Shown here piece by piece: positions 1 to 11,757 of a stretch of 64,000 nt of DNA. The stretch is from Planosporangium sp963837285. GTDB lineage: Bacteria; Actinomycetota; Actinomycetes; Mycobacteriales; Micromonosporaceae. The notes under the pieces were generated by a model. The model made no database searches, had not been told where the DNA came from, and worked only from the letters and a program-made list of their open reading frames with translations. The position numbers and the translations under genes are program-made. Numbering within the stretch: the first letter of the stretch is position 1; the number at the start of each line of letters is the position of its first letter. The stretch covers positions 124,001 to 188,000 of the forward strand of contig CAWIMS010000004.1 in NCBI GenBank assembly GCA_963837285.1, read 5' to 3'.

Positions 1-591
1 AGCGCGATGCCGCACAAGATGAACACCCGGTCCTCGGAGCGGATCAACGGGCTCGCCGTGGTGGTCCGCGGGTACCTGTCGATGGTCGGCGAGCTGGCCG
101 GCGACCAGTGGAACGAGGGCGACGTGTCGTACTCGGTGGTCCGCCGGGTGGCATTGCCGGACGCGTTCTTCGCCACCGACGGGTTGTTCCAGACGCTCCT
201 GACCGTGCTCGACGAGTTCGGCGCGTACCCGGCGGTGATGGCGCGCGAGCTGGACCGGTACCTGCCGTTCCTGGCGACCACGAAGATCCTGGTCGCGGCC
301 GTGCGCCGGGGCGTCGGGCGGGAGACCGCGCACGAGGCGATCAAGGAGCACGCGGTCGCCGTGGCGCTGGCGATGCGGGAGAAGGGACAGGCCGAGAACG
401 ACCTGTTCGACCGGCTCGCCGGGGACTCCCGGCTGCGCCTCACGCGGGCCGAGATCGACGCGCTGGTGGCCGACCCGGCGGCGTTCACCGGCGCGGCATC
501 CGCCCAGGTACGGGCCGTGGTCAACCGCATCGCCGAGGTGGTGGCCCGCCACCCGATGGCGGCCGCGTACACCCCCGCCCCGATCCTCTGA
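1..591 (+). CDS. purB: Adenylosuccinate lyase, C-terminal part (cut by window start)
   Basis: This is the C-terminal portion of adenylosuccinate lyase, which releases fumarate in two steps of purine nucleotide synthesis (SAICAR to AICAR and adenylosuccinate to AMP). The frame is open from base 1. The first residues, S-A-M-P-H-K-M-N, are the end of the fumarase/lyase superfamily signature, and the fragment then shows the usual all-helical C-terminal region. About 196 residues are present and the N-terminal part lies outside the window. It sits about 1.1 kb upstream of the purSQL operon, consistent with a purine gene neighbourhood. It ends at a strong hairpin shared with the convergent protease gene. 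Confidence 0.95.
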   Translation, partial: SAMPHKMNTRSSERINGLAVVVRGYLSMVGELAGDQWNEGDVSYSVVRRVALPDAFFATDGLFQTLLTVLDEFGAYPAVMARELDRYLPFLATTKILVAAVRRGVGRETAHEAIKEHAVAVALAMREKGQAENDLFDRLAGDSRLRLTRAEIDALVADPAAFTGAASAQVRAVVNRIAEVVARHPMAAAYTPAPIL

Positions 592-599
592 GCCGAGAT

Positions 600-641
600 C
601 TTGGTGGCAAGTTGTCGCCAGGGCAGCAACGTGCCACCAAG
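600..641. terminator. Bidirectional hairpin between purB and the convergent protease
   Basis: Two 15-base arms (600-614 and 627-641) are inverted copies with a single mismatch around a 12-base loop. The hairpin lies between two genes that end towards each other, as expected for a shared terminator. There is no clear U-tract, which is common in actinobacteria. Confidence 0.75.
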
Positions 642-654
642 ATTCAGGAGAGGA

Positions 655-1332
655 CTAGACGCCGGTCGTCGAGCGGATCCAGGTGCGGTTGAACGGCACG
701 CTGGCGTAGTTCTGGCGGCTCGAGCCGTCTGCCGTTGACGCCACGCCGACCTGGCGGCCGCCCGCGATCTCCGGGCCGCCGGAGTCGCCCTTCCAGGCGT
801 TGCCGTTGATCCGGGTACTGGCGATGGCCCGCCCGCCGTACGCGTCGGTGGTGAAGCCGGACACGCGTACCGTAGCGGTTTTGAGCTGGCTGGACGGGTT
901 GCAGCCGCTGAAGCAGGTCATGCCCCAGCCGTAGATGCTGTTGGTGGCGCCGACGGACGGGTCGGCGTCGGCCAGCGGCGAGAACGTCGTGTTGATCGCC
1001 CGGTCGAGGTTGAGCAGCGCGAGGTCGTTGCGGGTCACCGAGCGGGTGACGGTGGCCGACGTGCCAGAGCCGAGGCGCACGTCGCCAACCCGTACGGACA
1101 GGTTGGGCTGGACGCAGTGGTGCGCGGTGAGCACCCAACGGGCCGCGATGATCGTGCCCGAGCAGGTGAACCGTCCGTTGGTGTAGACCTGTGCCGACCA
1201 GGGCGCGGACGAGACGGTGCCGCCGCCGATGATCAACGGGGATACGTCGCTGGCGCGTGCGGTGGCCGGGATGATGACGAGTGCGGCGGCGGCCGTGGTG
1301 CCGAGTGCGGCAAGAACGTGCCTGAGGCGCAT
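655..1332 (-). CDS. Secreted trypsin-like serine protease (S1 family)
   Basis: The product is a 225-residue exported chymotrypsin/trypsin-fold protease. Residues 1-27 form a signal peptide (R-L-R-H followed by an Ala/Val/Ile-rich core). The mature part starts near I-I-G-G, the usual activation site. The catalytic triad is visible: His72 in T-A-H-H-C, Asp103 in R-N-D-L-A-L-L and Ser184 in G-D-S-G-G-P. Paired cysteines fit secretion. The ATG at 1332 has a good ribosome site (GGAAGGAG five bases upstream). It is transcribed alone and convergent with purB. The substrate cannot be read from sequence. Confidence 0.93.
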   Translation of the reverse strand: MRLRHVLAALGTTAAAALVIIPATARASDVSPLIIGGGTVSSAPWSAQVYTNGRFTCSGTIIAARWVLTAHHCVQPNLSVRVGDVRLGSGTSATVTRSVTRNDLALLNLDRAINTTFSPLADADPSVGATNSIYGWGMTCFSGCNPSSQLKTATVRVSGFTTDAYGGRAIASTRINGNAWKGDSGGPEIAGGRQVGVASTADGSSRQNYASVPFNRTWIRSTTGV

Positions 1333-1699
1333 CTGCGCTCCTTCCGGGGGTGGATCCGGGATCTGCCGGACCGGTCGTGAGCGGGCGTCTTTCGTCCGCT
1401 CGACGGTGGACGGTAAACCGTTCGGAGGATGCGCGAAATATCGACTCTCACCGATCGAGGAAAGGAAAGGGTATCGGTGAGGGTAAATGTAGGACCGTAC
1501 TGGAATGAGATGCCTGGGCGGTTACCGGGCAGTCGGCGTATTGTGATTTCGCGTAGCGGGTGGCCCGTCGGTGCCGGGTCCGCCGCGGTCGCGGCTCCCG
1601 CCCGGTCGGCGCACGCCACCACGGGCGGTGATCGGGGTGGGTGGCGTAACCGGTAGGCTAAGGCGCTCGCCTAGCTGCGCCGAGAGTCAGGAGTGTCCC
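1333..1699. other. Intergenic region between the protease and purS
   Basis: About 370 bases separate two divergent genes and must contain both promoters. No convincing conserved gene is seen. A TAGGCT hexamer at 1654-1659 could be a -10 element for the purS operon, but no good -35 partner was found. No purine riboswitch could be recognised. Confidence 0.4.
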
Positions 1700-1966
1700 G
1701 TGGCCCGCGTCGTGGTGGACGTCATGCTCAAACCCGAGATCCTCGATCCGCAGGGTCAAGCCGTGGCCGGAGCGCTGCCCCGGCTCGGCATCGACGACGT
1801 CCAGTCCGTCCGCATCGGTAAGCACATCGAGATCGAGTTCGCCGGCGACGCCGACCTCGACCGGGCCCGCGAAATCGCGGACAAATTGCTGGCCAACCCG
1901 GTCATCGAGGACTTCACCCTGCGGGTGGAAGAGCGTGTCGAAGAGTTCGAAGAGGCCACCCAGTGA
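1700..1966 (+). CDS. purS: FGAM synthase subunit PurS
   Basis: PurS is the small (88-residue) structural subunit of the three-part formylglycinamidine ribonucleotide synthase (PurS-PurQ-PurL), which makes FGAM from FGAR in purine synthesis. It matches the family in length and in its V-x-V-M-L-K-P start, I-G-K-x-I-E-I central strand and acidic C-terminus. The GTG start at 1700 is preceded by CAGGAG with six bases of spacing. Its stop overlaps the GTG start of purQ, so the two are translationally coupled. Confidence 0.95.
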   Translation: MARVVVDVMLKPEILDPQGQAVAGALPRLGIDDVQSVRIGKHIEIEFAGDADLDRAREIADKLLANPVIEDFTLRVEERVEEFEEATQ

Positions 1967-2640
1967 CGACCCGGATCGGCATCGTCACCTTTCCCGGGTC
2001 ACTCGACGACGGGGACGCCCACCGGGCGGTGCGGGTCGCCGGCGCCGAGTCGGTGCGCGCTCTGGCACGCCGACGCCGACCTGCATGGCGTCGACGCGGT
2101 GATCCTGCCCGGCGGCTTCTCCTACGGTGACTACCTGCGCTGCGGCGCGATCGCCCGGTTCTCGGCGGTGATGGAGTCGATCGTCAAGGCGGCCGCCGAC
2201 GGCCTGCCGGTGCTGGGCATCTGCAACGGCTTCCAGATCCTCTGCGAGGCGCACCTGCTTCCCGGCGCGCTCACCCGCAACAAGCACCTGCACTTCCGCA
2301 ACCGTGATCAGTGGCTGCGGGTCGAGTCCACCACGACGGCGTGGACCGCTGGGTTCGAGGAGCAGCAGGAGCTTCTGATCCCGCTCAAGAGCGGCGAGGG
2401 CTGCTACGTCGCCGACCAGCGGACGCTCGACGAGCTGACGGTCGAGGGCCGGATCGTCGCCCGCTACCTGCGCGGCAACCCCAACGGGTCGCAGCGCGAC
2501 ATCGCCGCAGTCCGCAACGAAGCCGGCAACGTCGTCGGCATCATGCCGCACCCCGAGCACGCCGTCGAGGCGTTGACCGGCCCGTCCGTCGACGGGTTGG
2601 GCTTCTTCACCTCCGTGCTCGCACACCTCGGAGCGCACGC

Positions 2641-2644
<4 letters not shown>
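1963..2644 (+). CDS. purQ: FGAM synthase glutaminase subunit PurQ, frame broken near base 2055
   Basis: PurQ is the class I glutamine amidotransferase subunit that supplies ammonia to PurL. The GTG at 1963 (overlapping the purS stop) opens M-T-T-R-I-G-I-V-T-F-P-G, the family N-terminus. The frame is lost within bases 2053-2062 and resumes one base later at the L-W-H-A-D-A-D-L region, so the frame is shifted by a net one base. Beyond it the nucleophile loop G-I-C-N-G-F and the His/Glu pair in M-P-H-P-E-H-A are intact. The end overlaps purL by ATGA. Because this is a biosynthetic gene inside a healthy operon, a sequencing error is the likeliest explanation, but a real mutation cannot be excluded. 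Confidence 0.88.
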
Positions 2645-5429
<2,785 letters not shown>

Positions 5430-5433
<4 letters not shown>

Positions 5434-6188
5434 CCGAGTCGGTCTTCGCGCAGCCGGGCGCTGGTGCCCGGTTCGATTGGGGCGTCGCGGGCGCCGCTGA
5501 GCTGAGCCGGGCCTGCTCGGTACTCGTCGTGGTGGACGTGCTGTCGTTCAGTACGGCGGTCGACGTCGCGGTCAGCCGGGGGATCCGGGTGCACCCGTTC
5601 CCCTGGGACGGGCAGGCGGCCGAGTACGCGCGGCGGGTCGGTGCCGTCATGGCCGTGGGCCGCTCCGAGACGACTCCGGACCGGCCGTGGTCGCTGTCCC
5701 CGGCGGCCCTTCGCGACGCTCCGGTCGTACCCGATCTGGTGTTGCCGTCTCGGGGCGGCTCGGCGATCTGCGCCGCGGCGGCCTCGACCGGCGTACCGGT
5801 GGTCGTCGGATGCCTGCGCAACGCCCATGCGGTCGCCAACTGGCTGCACGACCACGGGTACGGCACGCCCGACGCCGCGGTCGGTGTCGTGGCCGCCGGT
5901 GAGACCTGGCCCGACGGTGCGCTCCGCCCGTGCGTGGAGGACCTGCTCGGCGCGGCCGCGGTGATCGACGCGCTGACGCTCGCGGATGTGCCGCTGTCGG
6001 TGGAGTCGGCGGTCACGCTGGCCGCCCTCGCCGCCGTGCCCGACCCGCCCGCCGCCGTCTGGGGCTGCGTATCAGGGCGGGAACTGGCCGAACGCGGGTA
6101 CGCCGACGACGTGGCGCTCGCCGTCGCGGTCGACGCGTCGGGGACGGTACCGCTGCTTCAGGCCGGCGCGTTCTCGGCGGCGGCCTGA
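5430..6188 (+). CDS. ComB-like 2-phosphosulfolactate phosphatase family protein
   Basis: The 252-residue product matches the ComB fold family, named for an archaeal enzyme of coenzyme M synthesis (2-phosphosulfolactate phosphatase). V-V-V-D-V-L-S-F-S-T near residue 35, L-P-S-R-G-G-S in the middle, and the A-A-G-E-T-W-P-D-G and E-D-L-L-G-A segments are characteristic. Actinobacteria are not known to make coenzyme M by this route, so the real substrate is uncertain. It is translationally coupled to purL by a GTGA overlap, so it is expressed with purine genes. It ends 17 bases before a convergent gene. Confidence 0.85.
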
Positions 6189-6204
6189 AGCACTCGGTCG
6201 TCGG

Positions 6205-7992
6205 TCAGTCGTCCAGCCAGTCCAGGCGCTGGTCGCCGCGGCCCCGTCCGGGCGACGGTGCCCGGCGGCTCGGCGTCTCGCTGGGCTGCTGCTGGTGGTA
6301 CGGGTCGTAGCCGCCGCGCTGGTCCGGCGTGTACGGGTCCTGCGGTGGCCCGTAGCCGCCGTGCGGGTCGTAGCCCGCCGGCTGCTGCTCGTATCCGCCG
6401 CCGTTCGCGTATCCGCCGTTGCCGTAGCCGTCGTCGTACCCACCGGGCTGCTGCCCCCCGGGCGGGCCGTACCCGCCGCCGGCACCTGGGCCGTCCCAGG
6501 ACCGCGTGGCGTCGTCGTAGCGCTGCTGCGGCGGTGCGGCCGGCGCGCCCCGGTCGTACCCGCCCTGACCGCCGTAGCCGCCGCCCTGGCCGTACTCGCC
6601 GCCGTACTCGCCGCCGTATTCGCCGCCGTATTCGCCACTGCGCATCGCGCCGGGACCGTAGCCGGCCGGCCGGGCACCGTACGGCTGGGTCTGCGGGTCG
6701 TACCCGCCGGGCTGCCCGGCCGGCGGGTAACCGCCGACCTGGGTGGCCCCGTACCCGCCGCCGCCGTACCCGTTGCCGTTCTGCTGGTAGCCCGCCGGAT
6801 AGGGCGCGTTGTACGGGTCCGGAAACTCGTCCTCGGGTCGCTGCGGGTGCAGGATCGTCGTCGCGTCGCCCATGCCCGGTGCCGCCATGACGGTCTGGGT
6901 CATGCCGGAGCCGCCGACCATCGTCGGGCTGGCTCCCGGAGCGCCGCCGTAGACGCCGCCACCGGGCGGCATCGGGGAGCCCGGCGGGCCTCCCGGGCCG
7001 CCGCCGCCCTCTTCGTCGTCGGCGTCGCCCTTCTTGCGGTTGATGAACAGCACGACGAACACGCCGACGCCGAGGAGTACCAGCAGACCGGCGAGAACCA
7101 GGATGATCCACGAGATCGCGCTCGGTCCGGAGTTGCTGGCCGCCTTCTGCGCGCCCGGGGCGCCCTGGGTGGCCGCATCGGCGGTCGGGCCCTGGGTGTC
7201 GAGCGTCGGCAACGGGTCGACGGCCGCCGACGAACTCGCCTCGGCGTTGGGCTTGAGCTTGATGGTCACCGAGACGGACTGACCCGCGCGGGCGTCGACC
7301 GTGGTGACGCCGTTGTCGAAGCCGCTCTTGGTGGCGCCGACCTGGATCGACCCCGGGGTGATCGGCTTGTCCGGCCGGGACACGAACTTGAACCCGCCCG
7401 AGCCGTCGGTGCCGGTCTGGCACGCCTCCTTGCCGGGAGCGCAGGCGCCCGAGTCGACCAGGACCACGACCGCGCCCTTGATCGGCGTGCCGCTGGTGAT
7501 GTCGCGCACCGAGCCGGACACCTGCGCCACGCTCGGCGCCTGCGTCGGCTGGCCGCCCTTGACCGTGGCGTTGAAGTCGGCGGTGTCGCTGCCGTCGATC
7601 GACTGCGCGCGCACCCGTCCGCGGTCGGTCTGGGACTGGCCAGGGCCGACGTTGCCGGTTGCCTTGATCGTGAAGGTGACCTGCTTGCTGTCACCGGCGT
7701 CCACCTTGACCACGCAGGACGAGGCGCCGCCGACGTCACAGCCGGACGCGTCGGTGACGGCGAAGTTGTTGAGGCCCGTGATCGAGACCTGGATGTTGCT
7801 CTGCTTGCCCTGGGCCTTGTTCTGGACCTGCACGATCAACGTCCCGGTGCTGCCCGGGGCGAAGTCGCCGGGCGGGAGGACGGAAACCCCGACCTTGTCG
7901 TCGGCGTATGCGGGGGCCGCCACGGCCAGCGTCCCTATGACCGCCGCTACCACGCCGACTCCTGCCAGTGCGGCTCTCCGGAGCGTCGTCAC
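6205..7992 (-). CDS. Exported, membrane-anchored protein with Ig/CNA-like domains and Gly-Tyr-rich cytoplasmic tail
   Basis: With the GTG start at 7992 (AAAGG about eight bases upstream) the protein has 595 residues. Residues 1-31 are a signal peptide ending A-P-A-Y-A. An extracellular part follows, with a beta-rich segment and a carboxypeptidase-regulatory-like domain (V-S-G-S-V-R-D, near residues 155-245). A single membrane helix spans about 290-317, followed by N-R-K-K-G as a stop-transfer. The remaining 275 residues are Gly/Tyr/Gln/Pro-rich and contain short G-G-E-Y repeats near 452-466. The last residues are L-D-W-L-D-D. It looks like a cell-envelope protein with a disordered internal tail. 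No function can be assigned. An ATG 17 codons upstream is an alternative start. Confidence 0.8.
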   Translation of the reverse strand: MTTLRRAALAGVGVVAAVIGTLAVAAPAYADDKVGVSVLPPGDFAPGSTGTLIVQVQNKAQGKQSNIQVSITGLNNFAVTDASGCDVGGASSCVVKVDAGDSKQVTFTIKATGNVGPGQSQTDRGRVRAQSIDGSDTADFNATVKGGQPTQAPSVAQVSGSVRDITSGTPIKGAVVVLVDSGACAPGKEACQTGTDGSGGFKFVSRPDKPITPGSIQVGATKSGFDNGVTTVDARAGQSVSVTIKLKPNAEASSSAAVDPLPTLDTQGPTADAATQGAPGAQKAASNSGPSAISWIILVLAGLLVLLGVGVFVVLFINRKKGDADDEEGGGGPGGPPGSPMPPGGGVYGGAPGASPTMVGGSGMTQTVMAAPGMGDATTILHPQRPEDEFPDPYNAPYPAGYQQNGNGYGGGGYGATQVGGYPPAGQPGGYDPQTQPYGARPAGYGPGAMRSGEYGGEYGGEYGGEYGQGGGYGGQGGYDRGAPAAPPQQRYDDATRSWDGPGAGGGYGPPGGQQPGGYDDGYGNGGYANGGGYEQQPAGYDPHGGYGPPQDPYTPDQRGGYDPYHQQQPSETPSRRAPSPGRGRGDQRLDWLDD

Positions 7993-8195
7993 GTCGTCAG
8001 CCTTTCGGTCCCATCCCCGGCCGAACGTCATTGGAGCCCTTCCCAAGTCGCGTCTTGCCTGCGTCTGCCGCGCCGTTGTCACGCGCGGCCTACCGCATTG
8101 CATGCTGCACCGCAGCAAACTATGCCCTGTCAACACGCAGCGCGAAAGGCGGGCTTCTGTTGCCATCCTGCTACGCGCGGTCGTATCGTCCCGAC

Positions 8196-8549
8196 GTGTC
8201 CGATCGGCCCGCGTATCACCCGGGGGTGTCGGCCGTCATCAATGCGCTGGTCAACGGGCCGGCACCGGATCGCGCCGCGCTGCGCGACGCCGTCCGCGGG
8301 ACACTTTCGGCGCTCGCAACCAAGGTACCTGGCCGTTCGGTCGAGGTACGGGTTCCTCCGTACGGCGCGATTCAGTGCGTCGATGGTCCGCGTCACACTC
8401 GCGGGACTCCGCCAAATGTGGTGGAAATGGACCCCCTAACCTGGCTGCAACTGGCCACCGGTCAGTTGACCTGGGTGGAGGCGGTGGCCGCCGGTCGGGT
8501 CCGGGCCAGCGGGGTTCGTGCAGACTTGTCGGGCTTTCTTCCCTTGTAA
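8196..8549 (+). CDS. Small SCP2/sterol-carrier-like domain protein
   Basis: The 117-residue protein resembles the short bacterial sterol-carrier-protein-like family found beside purF in actinobacteria. It has a helical N-terminus, a beta region around V-E-V-R-V-P-P-Y-G-A-I-Q-C and a C-terminal D-P-L-T-W-L-Q-L-A-T-G segment, where SCP2 proteins line a hydrophobic pocket. The GTG at 8196 gives the family length; an in-frame start further upstream would add residues without similarity. It precedes purF by 155 bases. No ligand can be inferred. Confidence 0.75.
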   Translation: MSDRPAYHPGVSAVINALVNGPAPDRAALRDAVRGTLSALATKVPGRSVEVRVPPYGAIQCVDGPRHTRGTPPNVVEMDPLTWLQLATGQLTWVEAVAAGRVRASGVRADLSGFLPL

Positions 8550-8603
8550 CGACTGAGTTACTGGGGGAGACTGCTACGGCAGGCACTCGAATCGTGGCTG
8601 TGG

Positions 8604-8618
8604 GTTGCAGTCTGCAAC
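8604..8618. promoter_or_regulatory. Perfect 15-bp palindrome in the purF leader
   Basis: GTTGCAG-T-CTGCAAC is a perfect inverted repeat 86 bases upstream of the purF start, just before a TACACT hexamer that could be a -10 element. It has the geometry of an operator, but no known regulator consensus is matched, so the assignment is inference. Confidence 0.3.
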
Positions 8619-8704
8619 TCGCGTACACTGGTTTTCCGCGACGACGACCTGCGTGCACGCGGCGTCAACGCGCCCGACGGCCAAGGCGACTTTCAGGAGC
8701 GGCA

Positions 8705-10357
8705 GTGCCCCGAGGCGACGGTCGGTTGAGCCATGACCTCGACCCCCACATGCCCGGTCCGCAGGACGCGTGCGGCGTCTTCGGCGTCTGGGCCCCCGGC
8801 GAGGAGGTCGCCAAGCTCACCTACTTCGGGCTCTATGCCCTCCAGCACCGCGGCCAGGAGGCGGCCGGCATCGCCGTCTCCGACGGGTCCGGCGTCGTGG
8901 TCTACAAGGACCTCGGCCTGGTCGCCCAGGTCTTCGACGAGCCGACGCTCGCCAGCCTGCGCGGCCACATCGCCATCGGCCACGCGCGCTACTCCACGAC
9001 CGGCGCCTCCAATTGGGAGAACGCCCAGCCCACGCTGCGTGCGACCCCGCTGCGCGGCACCGGCGAGGACGGCAACGGGCGCGCCATGGCCACCACGATC
9101 GCGCTTGCCCACAACGGCAACCTGGTCAACACCGCCGACCTGGCCCGCCGGGTGGCCGAGTTGGGCGTGCGCGACACCGCCACGTCCGACACGGCGCTCG
9201 TGACGGCGCTGCTGGCGGCCCGCCCCGACCTTTCGGTCGAGGCCGCGGCGCTCGATGTGCTGCCGACCCTGCGCGGCGCGTTCAGCTTCGTGTTCATGGA
9301 CGAAGACACTTTGTACGCGGCCCGCGACGCCCAGGGGGTGCGCCCGCTCGTGTTGGGCCGCCTGGAGCGTGGCTGGGTGGTGGCCAGCGAGACGGCTGCC
9401 CTGGACATGGTCGGCGCCAGTGTGGTCCGCGAGATCGAGCCGGGCGAGCTGCTCGCGATCGACGAGCACGGCCTGCGCTCCAGCCGGTTCGCCGCGCCCG
9501 ACCCCAAGGGCTGCCTGTTCGAGTACGTCTACCTCGCCCGCCCGGACACCACGATCAGCGGCCGGAACGTGTACGCCGCGCGGGTGGCCATCGGGCGCGC
9601 GCTCGCCCGGGAGCACCCGGCCGAGGCCGATCTGGTGATCCCGGTGCCGGAGTCGGGCACCCCGGCCGCGATCGGCTACGCCGAGGAGTCCGGCATCACC
9701 TACGGGGCCGGCCTGGTCAAGAACGCATACGTCGGCCGCACCTTCATCCAGCCGTCCCAGACGATCCGCCAGCTGGGCATCCGGCTCAAGCTCAACCCGT
9801 TGCGCGACAACGTGCGGGGCAAGCGGGTGGTCGTGGTCGACGACTCCATCGTCCGGGGGAACACGCAGCGGGCGATCGTCCGCATGCTGCGCGAAGCGGG
9901 TGCGATCGAGGTGCATGTGCGCATCTCCTCGCCGCCGGTGAAGTGGCCCTGCTTCTACGGCATCGACTTCGCGACCAGAGCCGAGCTGCTGGCGAACGGC
10001 TTGGACCTGGACGGAATCCGGCGCTCCATCGGCGCCGACTCACTCGGGTACGTGTCGTTGTCCGGTCTCATCGCGGCGACCGAGCAGCCCAAGACCCGAC
10101 TCTGCCGGGCCTGCTTCGACGGGGTGTACCCGATCGAGCTGCCGGCGGACGACGTCATCGGAAAACACGTGCTGGAAGGTCTGGCCAAGACGGCGGCGGT
10201 CACGTCGAACTCGGGTAACCGTGCCACCGGGCGGCGCGGGTCCGAGCCGGCGCGCCCCGGCGACAGCGGCCGGCGGCCCGGCACCGGCGAGCCCGCTGGC
10301 GACGGCACGCACGTCGCCGCCAGCCCCGGCGGTGCGGACGCGCTCCTGCGCCCGTGA
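8705..10357 (+). CDS. purF: Amidophosphoribosyltransferase
   Basis: PurF makes phosphoribosylamine from PRPP and glutamine, the committed step of purine synthesis. The GTG at 8705 (CAGGAG, five to six bases upstream) gives the actinobacterial N-terminus with the short propeptide before the nucleophile Cys in D-A-C-G-V-F-G-V. The N-terminal glutaminase domain contains L-Q-H-R-G-Q-E and H-N-G-N-L-V-N. The C-terminal phosphoribosyltransferase domain has the PRPP motif V-V-V-V-D-D-S-I-V-R-G-N-T. Four late cysteines may bind an iron-sulfur cluster as in Bacillus PurF. The protein has 550 residues, a little longer than usual because of a Gly/Arg/Pro-rich tail. Confidence 0.96.
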   Translation: MPRGDGRLSHDLDPHMPGPQDACGVFGVWAPGEEVAKLTYFGLYALQHRGQEAAGIAVSDGSGVVVYKDLGLVAQVFDEPTLASLRGHIAIGHARYSTTGASNWENAQPTLRATPLRGTGEDGNGRAMATTIALAHNGNLVNTADLARRVAELGVRDTATSDTALVTALLAARPDLSVEAAALDVLPTLRGAFSFVFMDEDTLYAARDAQGVRPLVLGRLERGWVVASETAALDMVGASVVREIEPGELLAIDEHGLRSSRFAAPDPKGCLFEYVYLARPDTTISGRNVYAARVAIGRALAREHPAEADLVIPVPESGTPAAIGYAEESGITYGAGLVKNAYVGRTFIQPSQTIRQLGIRLKLNPLRDNVRGKRVVVVDDSIVRGNTQRAIVRMLREAGAIEVHVRISSPPVKWPCFYGIDFATRAELLANGLDLDGIRRSIGADSLGYVSLSGLIAATEQPKTRLCRACFDGVYPIELPADDVIGKHVLEGLAKTAAVTSNSGNRATGRRGSEPARPGDSGRRPGTGEPAGDGTHVAASPGGADALLRP

Positions 10358-10435
10358 CGCAACGCTTCACCCGGCCGGTCGAGAGATCGAACGGCCGGTA
10401 CTCGCGGTGGCAGCCGCGACGCATAAGGGGAGAAT

Positions 10436-11656
10436 GTGACGCACGTGACTGAGCGCACCAACAAGGCGGGGACCAACGGCACTCCCGTCCCCACCGAAGC
10501 CGAGCAACTGGCCGCCGCCGACAAGACTGAGCACACCGAACCGACCAGGAAAGCGGACAAGCAACTGTGGTCCGCGGGCAGCAACGGGCGCGGCGCGCGC
10601 CGCCGCACGGTCACATATGCCGACGCCGGGGTCTCGATCCACGCTGGCGAGCAGGCGGTCGAGCTGCTCAAGAACAAGGTTCACCGGACCTGGCGGCCGG
10701 AGGTGGTTGGAGACATCGGCGGCTTCGCCGGCCTGTTCCGGCTGGATGCGAAGAAGTTCCGCAACCCGATCCTCGCCTCGTCCACCGACGGCGTCGGCAC
10801 CAAGCTCGTCGTCGCGCAGGCGATGGACATTCACGACACGGTAGGCATCGACCTGGTCGCCATGGTTGTCGACGATCTGGTCGCCTGCGGCGCGGAGCCG
10901 CTGTTCCTGCTCGACTACATCGCCTGTGGCGAGGTGGTCCCGGAGCGGGTGGCTGAGATCGGCGCCGGCATCGCCGATGGCTGCCGGTACGCCGGGTGTT
11001 CGCTGCTGGGCGGCGAGACCGCGGAGCACCCGGGCGTGATGCGGCCCGACGAGTACGACATCTCCGGGACCGGCGTCGGTGTCGTCGAGGAAGACGAGAT
11101 CCTCGGCCGGGACAAGGTCGAGATCGGCGACGTCGTGATCGCCATGCGCTCCTCCGGCCTGCACTCCAACGGGTACTCGCTGGTCCGGCACGTACTGTTG
11201 GGCGCCGGCCGGATGCGGTTGGACAGCGTGGTCGAGGAGTTCGGCCGACAGCGGACGCTTGGCGAGGAGCTGCTCACTCCCACCAAGATCTACGCTCGCG
11301 ACTGCCTGGACCTGTTGACCGAGTGCGAGGTGCACGCGCTGGCCCACGTGACCGGCGGCGGCGTGCCCGGCAACCTCGTCCGGGTCCTGCCCGACCACGT
11401 CGACGCAGTGGTCGACCGGTCCACCTGGCGGCCGCAACCGATCTTCGAGCTGGTCCGCACCAAGGGCCGGATCGACGACATGGAGATGGAAAGCACCTTC
11501 AACATGGGCGTCGGAATGCTGGCCGTGGTGACCGCGGAGGACGCCGACCGTACCCTCGCCTTCCTGGCCGGCCGCGGCATCGAGTCGTGGCAGATCGGCG
11601 AGATCATCGAAGGCACCGGCAACGTGCAGATGGTGGGTTCGCACACGCGCGGATAA
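10436..11656 (+). CDS. purM: Phosphoribosylformylglycinamidine cyclo-ligase (AIR synthase)
   Basis: PurM closes FGAM to AIR using ATP. The 406-residue protein has a 55-residue charged N-terminal extension before the conserved core that begins T-Y-A-D-A-G-V-S-I-H. The core shows S-S-T-D-G-V-G-T-K, D-L-V-A-C-G-A-E-P-L-F-L-L-D-Y and the Gly-rich G-G-E-T-A-E segment, all typical. The GTG at 10436 is preceded by AAGGGGAG with three bases of spacing; a second GTG nine bases downstream is possible. It lies 78 bases after purF and is probably co-transcribed. Confidence 0.95.
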   Translation: MTHVTERTNKAGTNGTPVPTEAEQLAAADKTEHTEPTRKADKQLWSAGSNGRGARRRTVTYADAGVSIHAGEQAVELLKNKVHRTWRPEVVGDIGGFAGLFRLDAKKFRNPILASSTDGVGTKLVVAQAMDIHDTVGIDLVAMVVDDLVACGAEPLFLLDYIACGEVVPERVAEIGAGIADGCRYAGCSLLGGETAEHPGVMRPDEYDISGTGVGVVEEDEILGRDKVEIGDVVIAMRSSGLHSNGYSLVRHVLLGAGRMRLDSVVEEFGRQRTLGEELLTPTKIYARDCLDLLTECEVHALAHVTGGGVPGNLVRVLPDHVDAVVDRSTWRPQPIFELVRTKGRIDDMEMESTFNMGVGMLAVVTAEDADRTLAFLAGRGIESWQIGEIIEGTGNVQMVGSHTRG

Positions 11657-11757
11657 AACCGCGACTGTCGGTGACGGATCTAGAACACAACCGCTTCACC
11701 ACATACGCTGGCTTCTTACGGCGTCGCCTTCCGGGGCGTCGGTCGAAGGAGGACGGT

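Noticed and set aside
1654..1659. -10 promoter element for purS
   Set aside because: TAGGCT is suggestive but no credible -35 hexamer at 16-18 bases could be found, so it is not listed as a feature.
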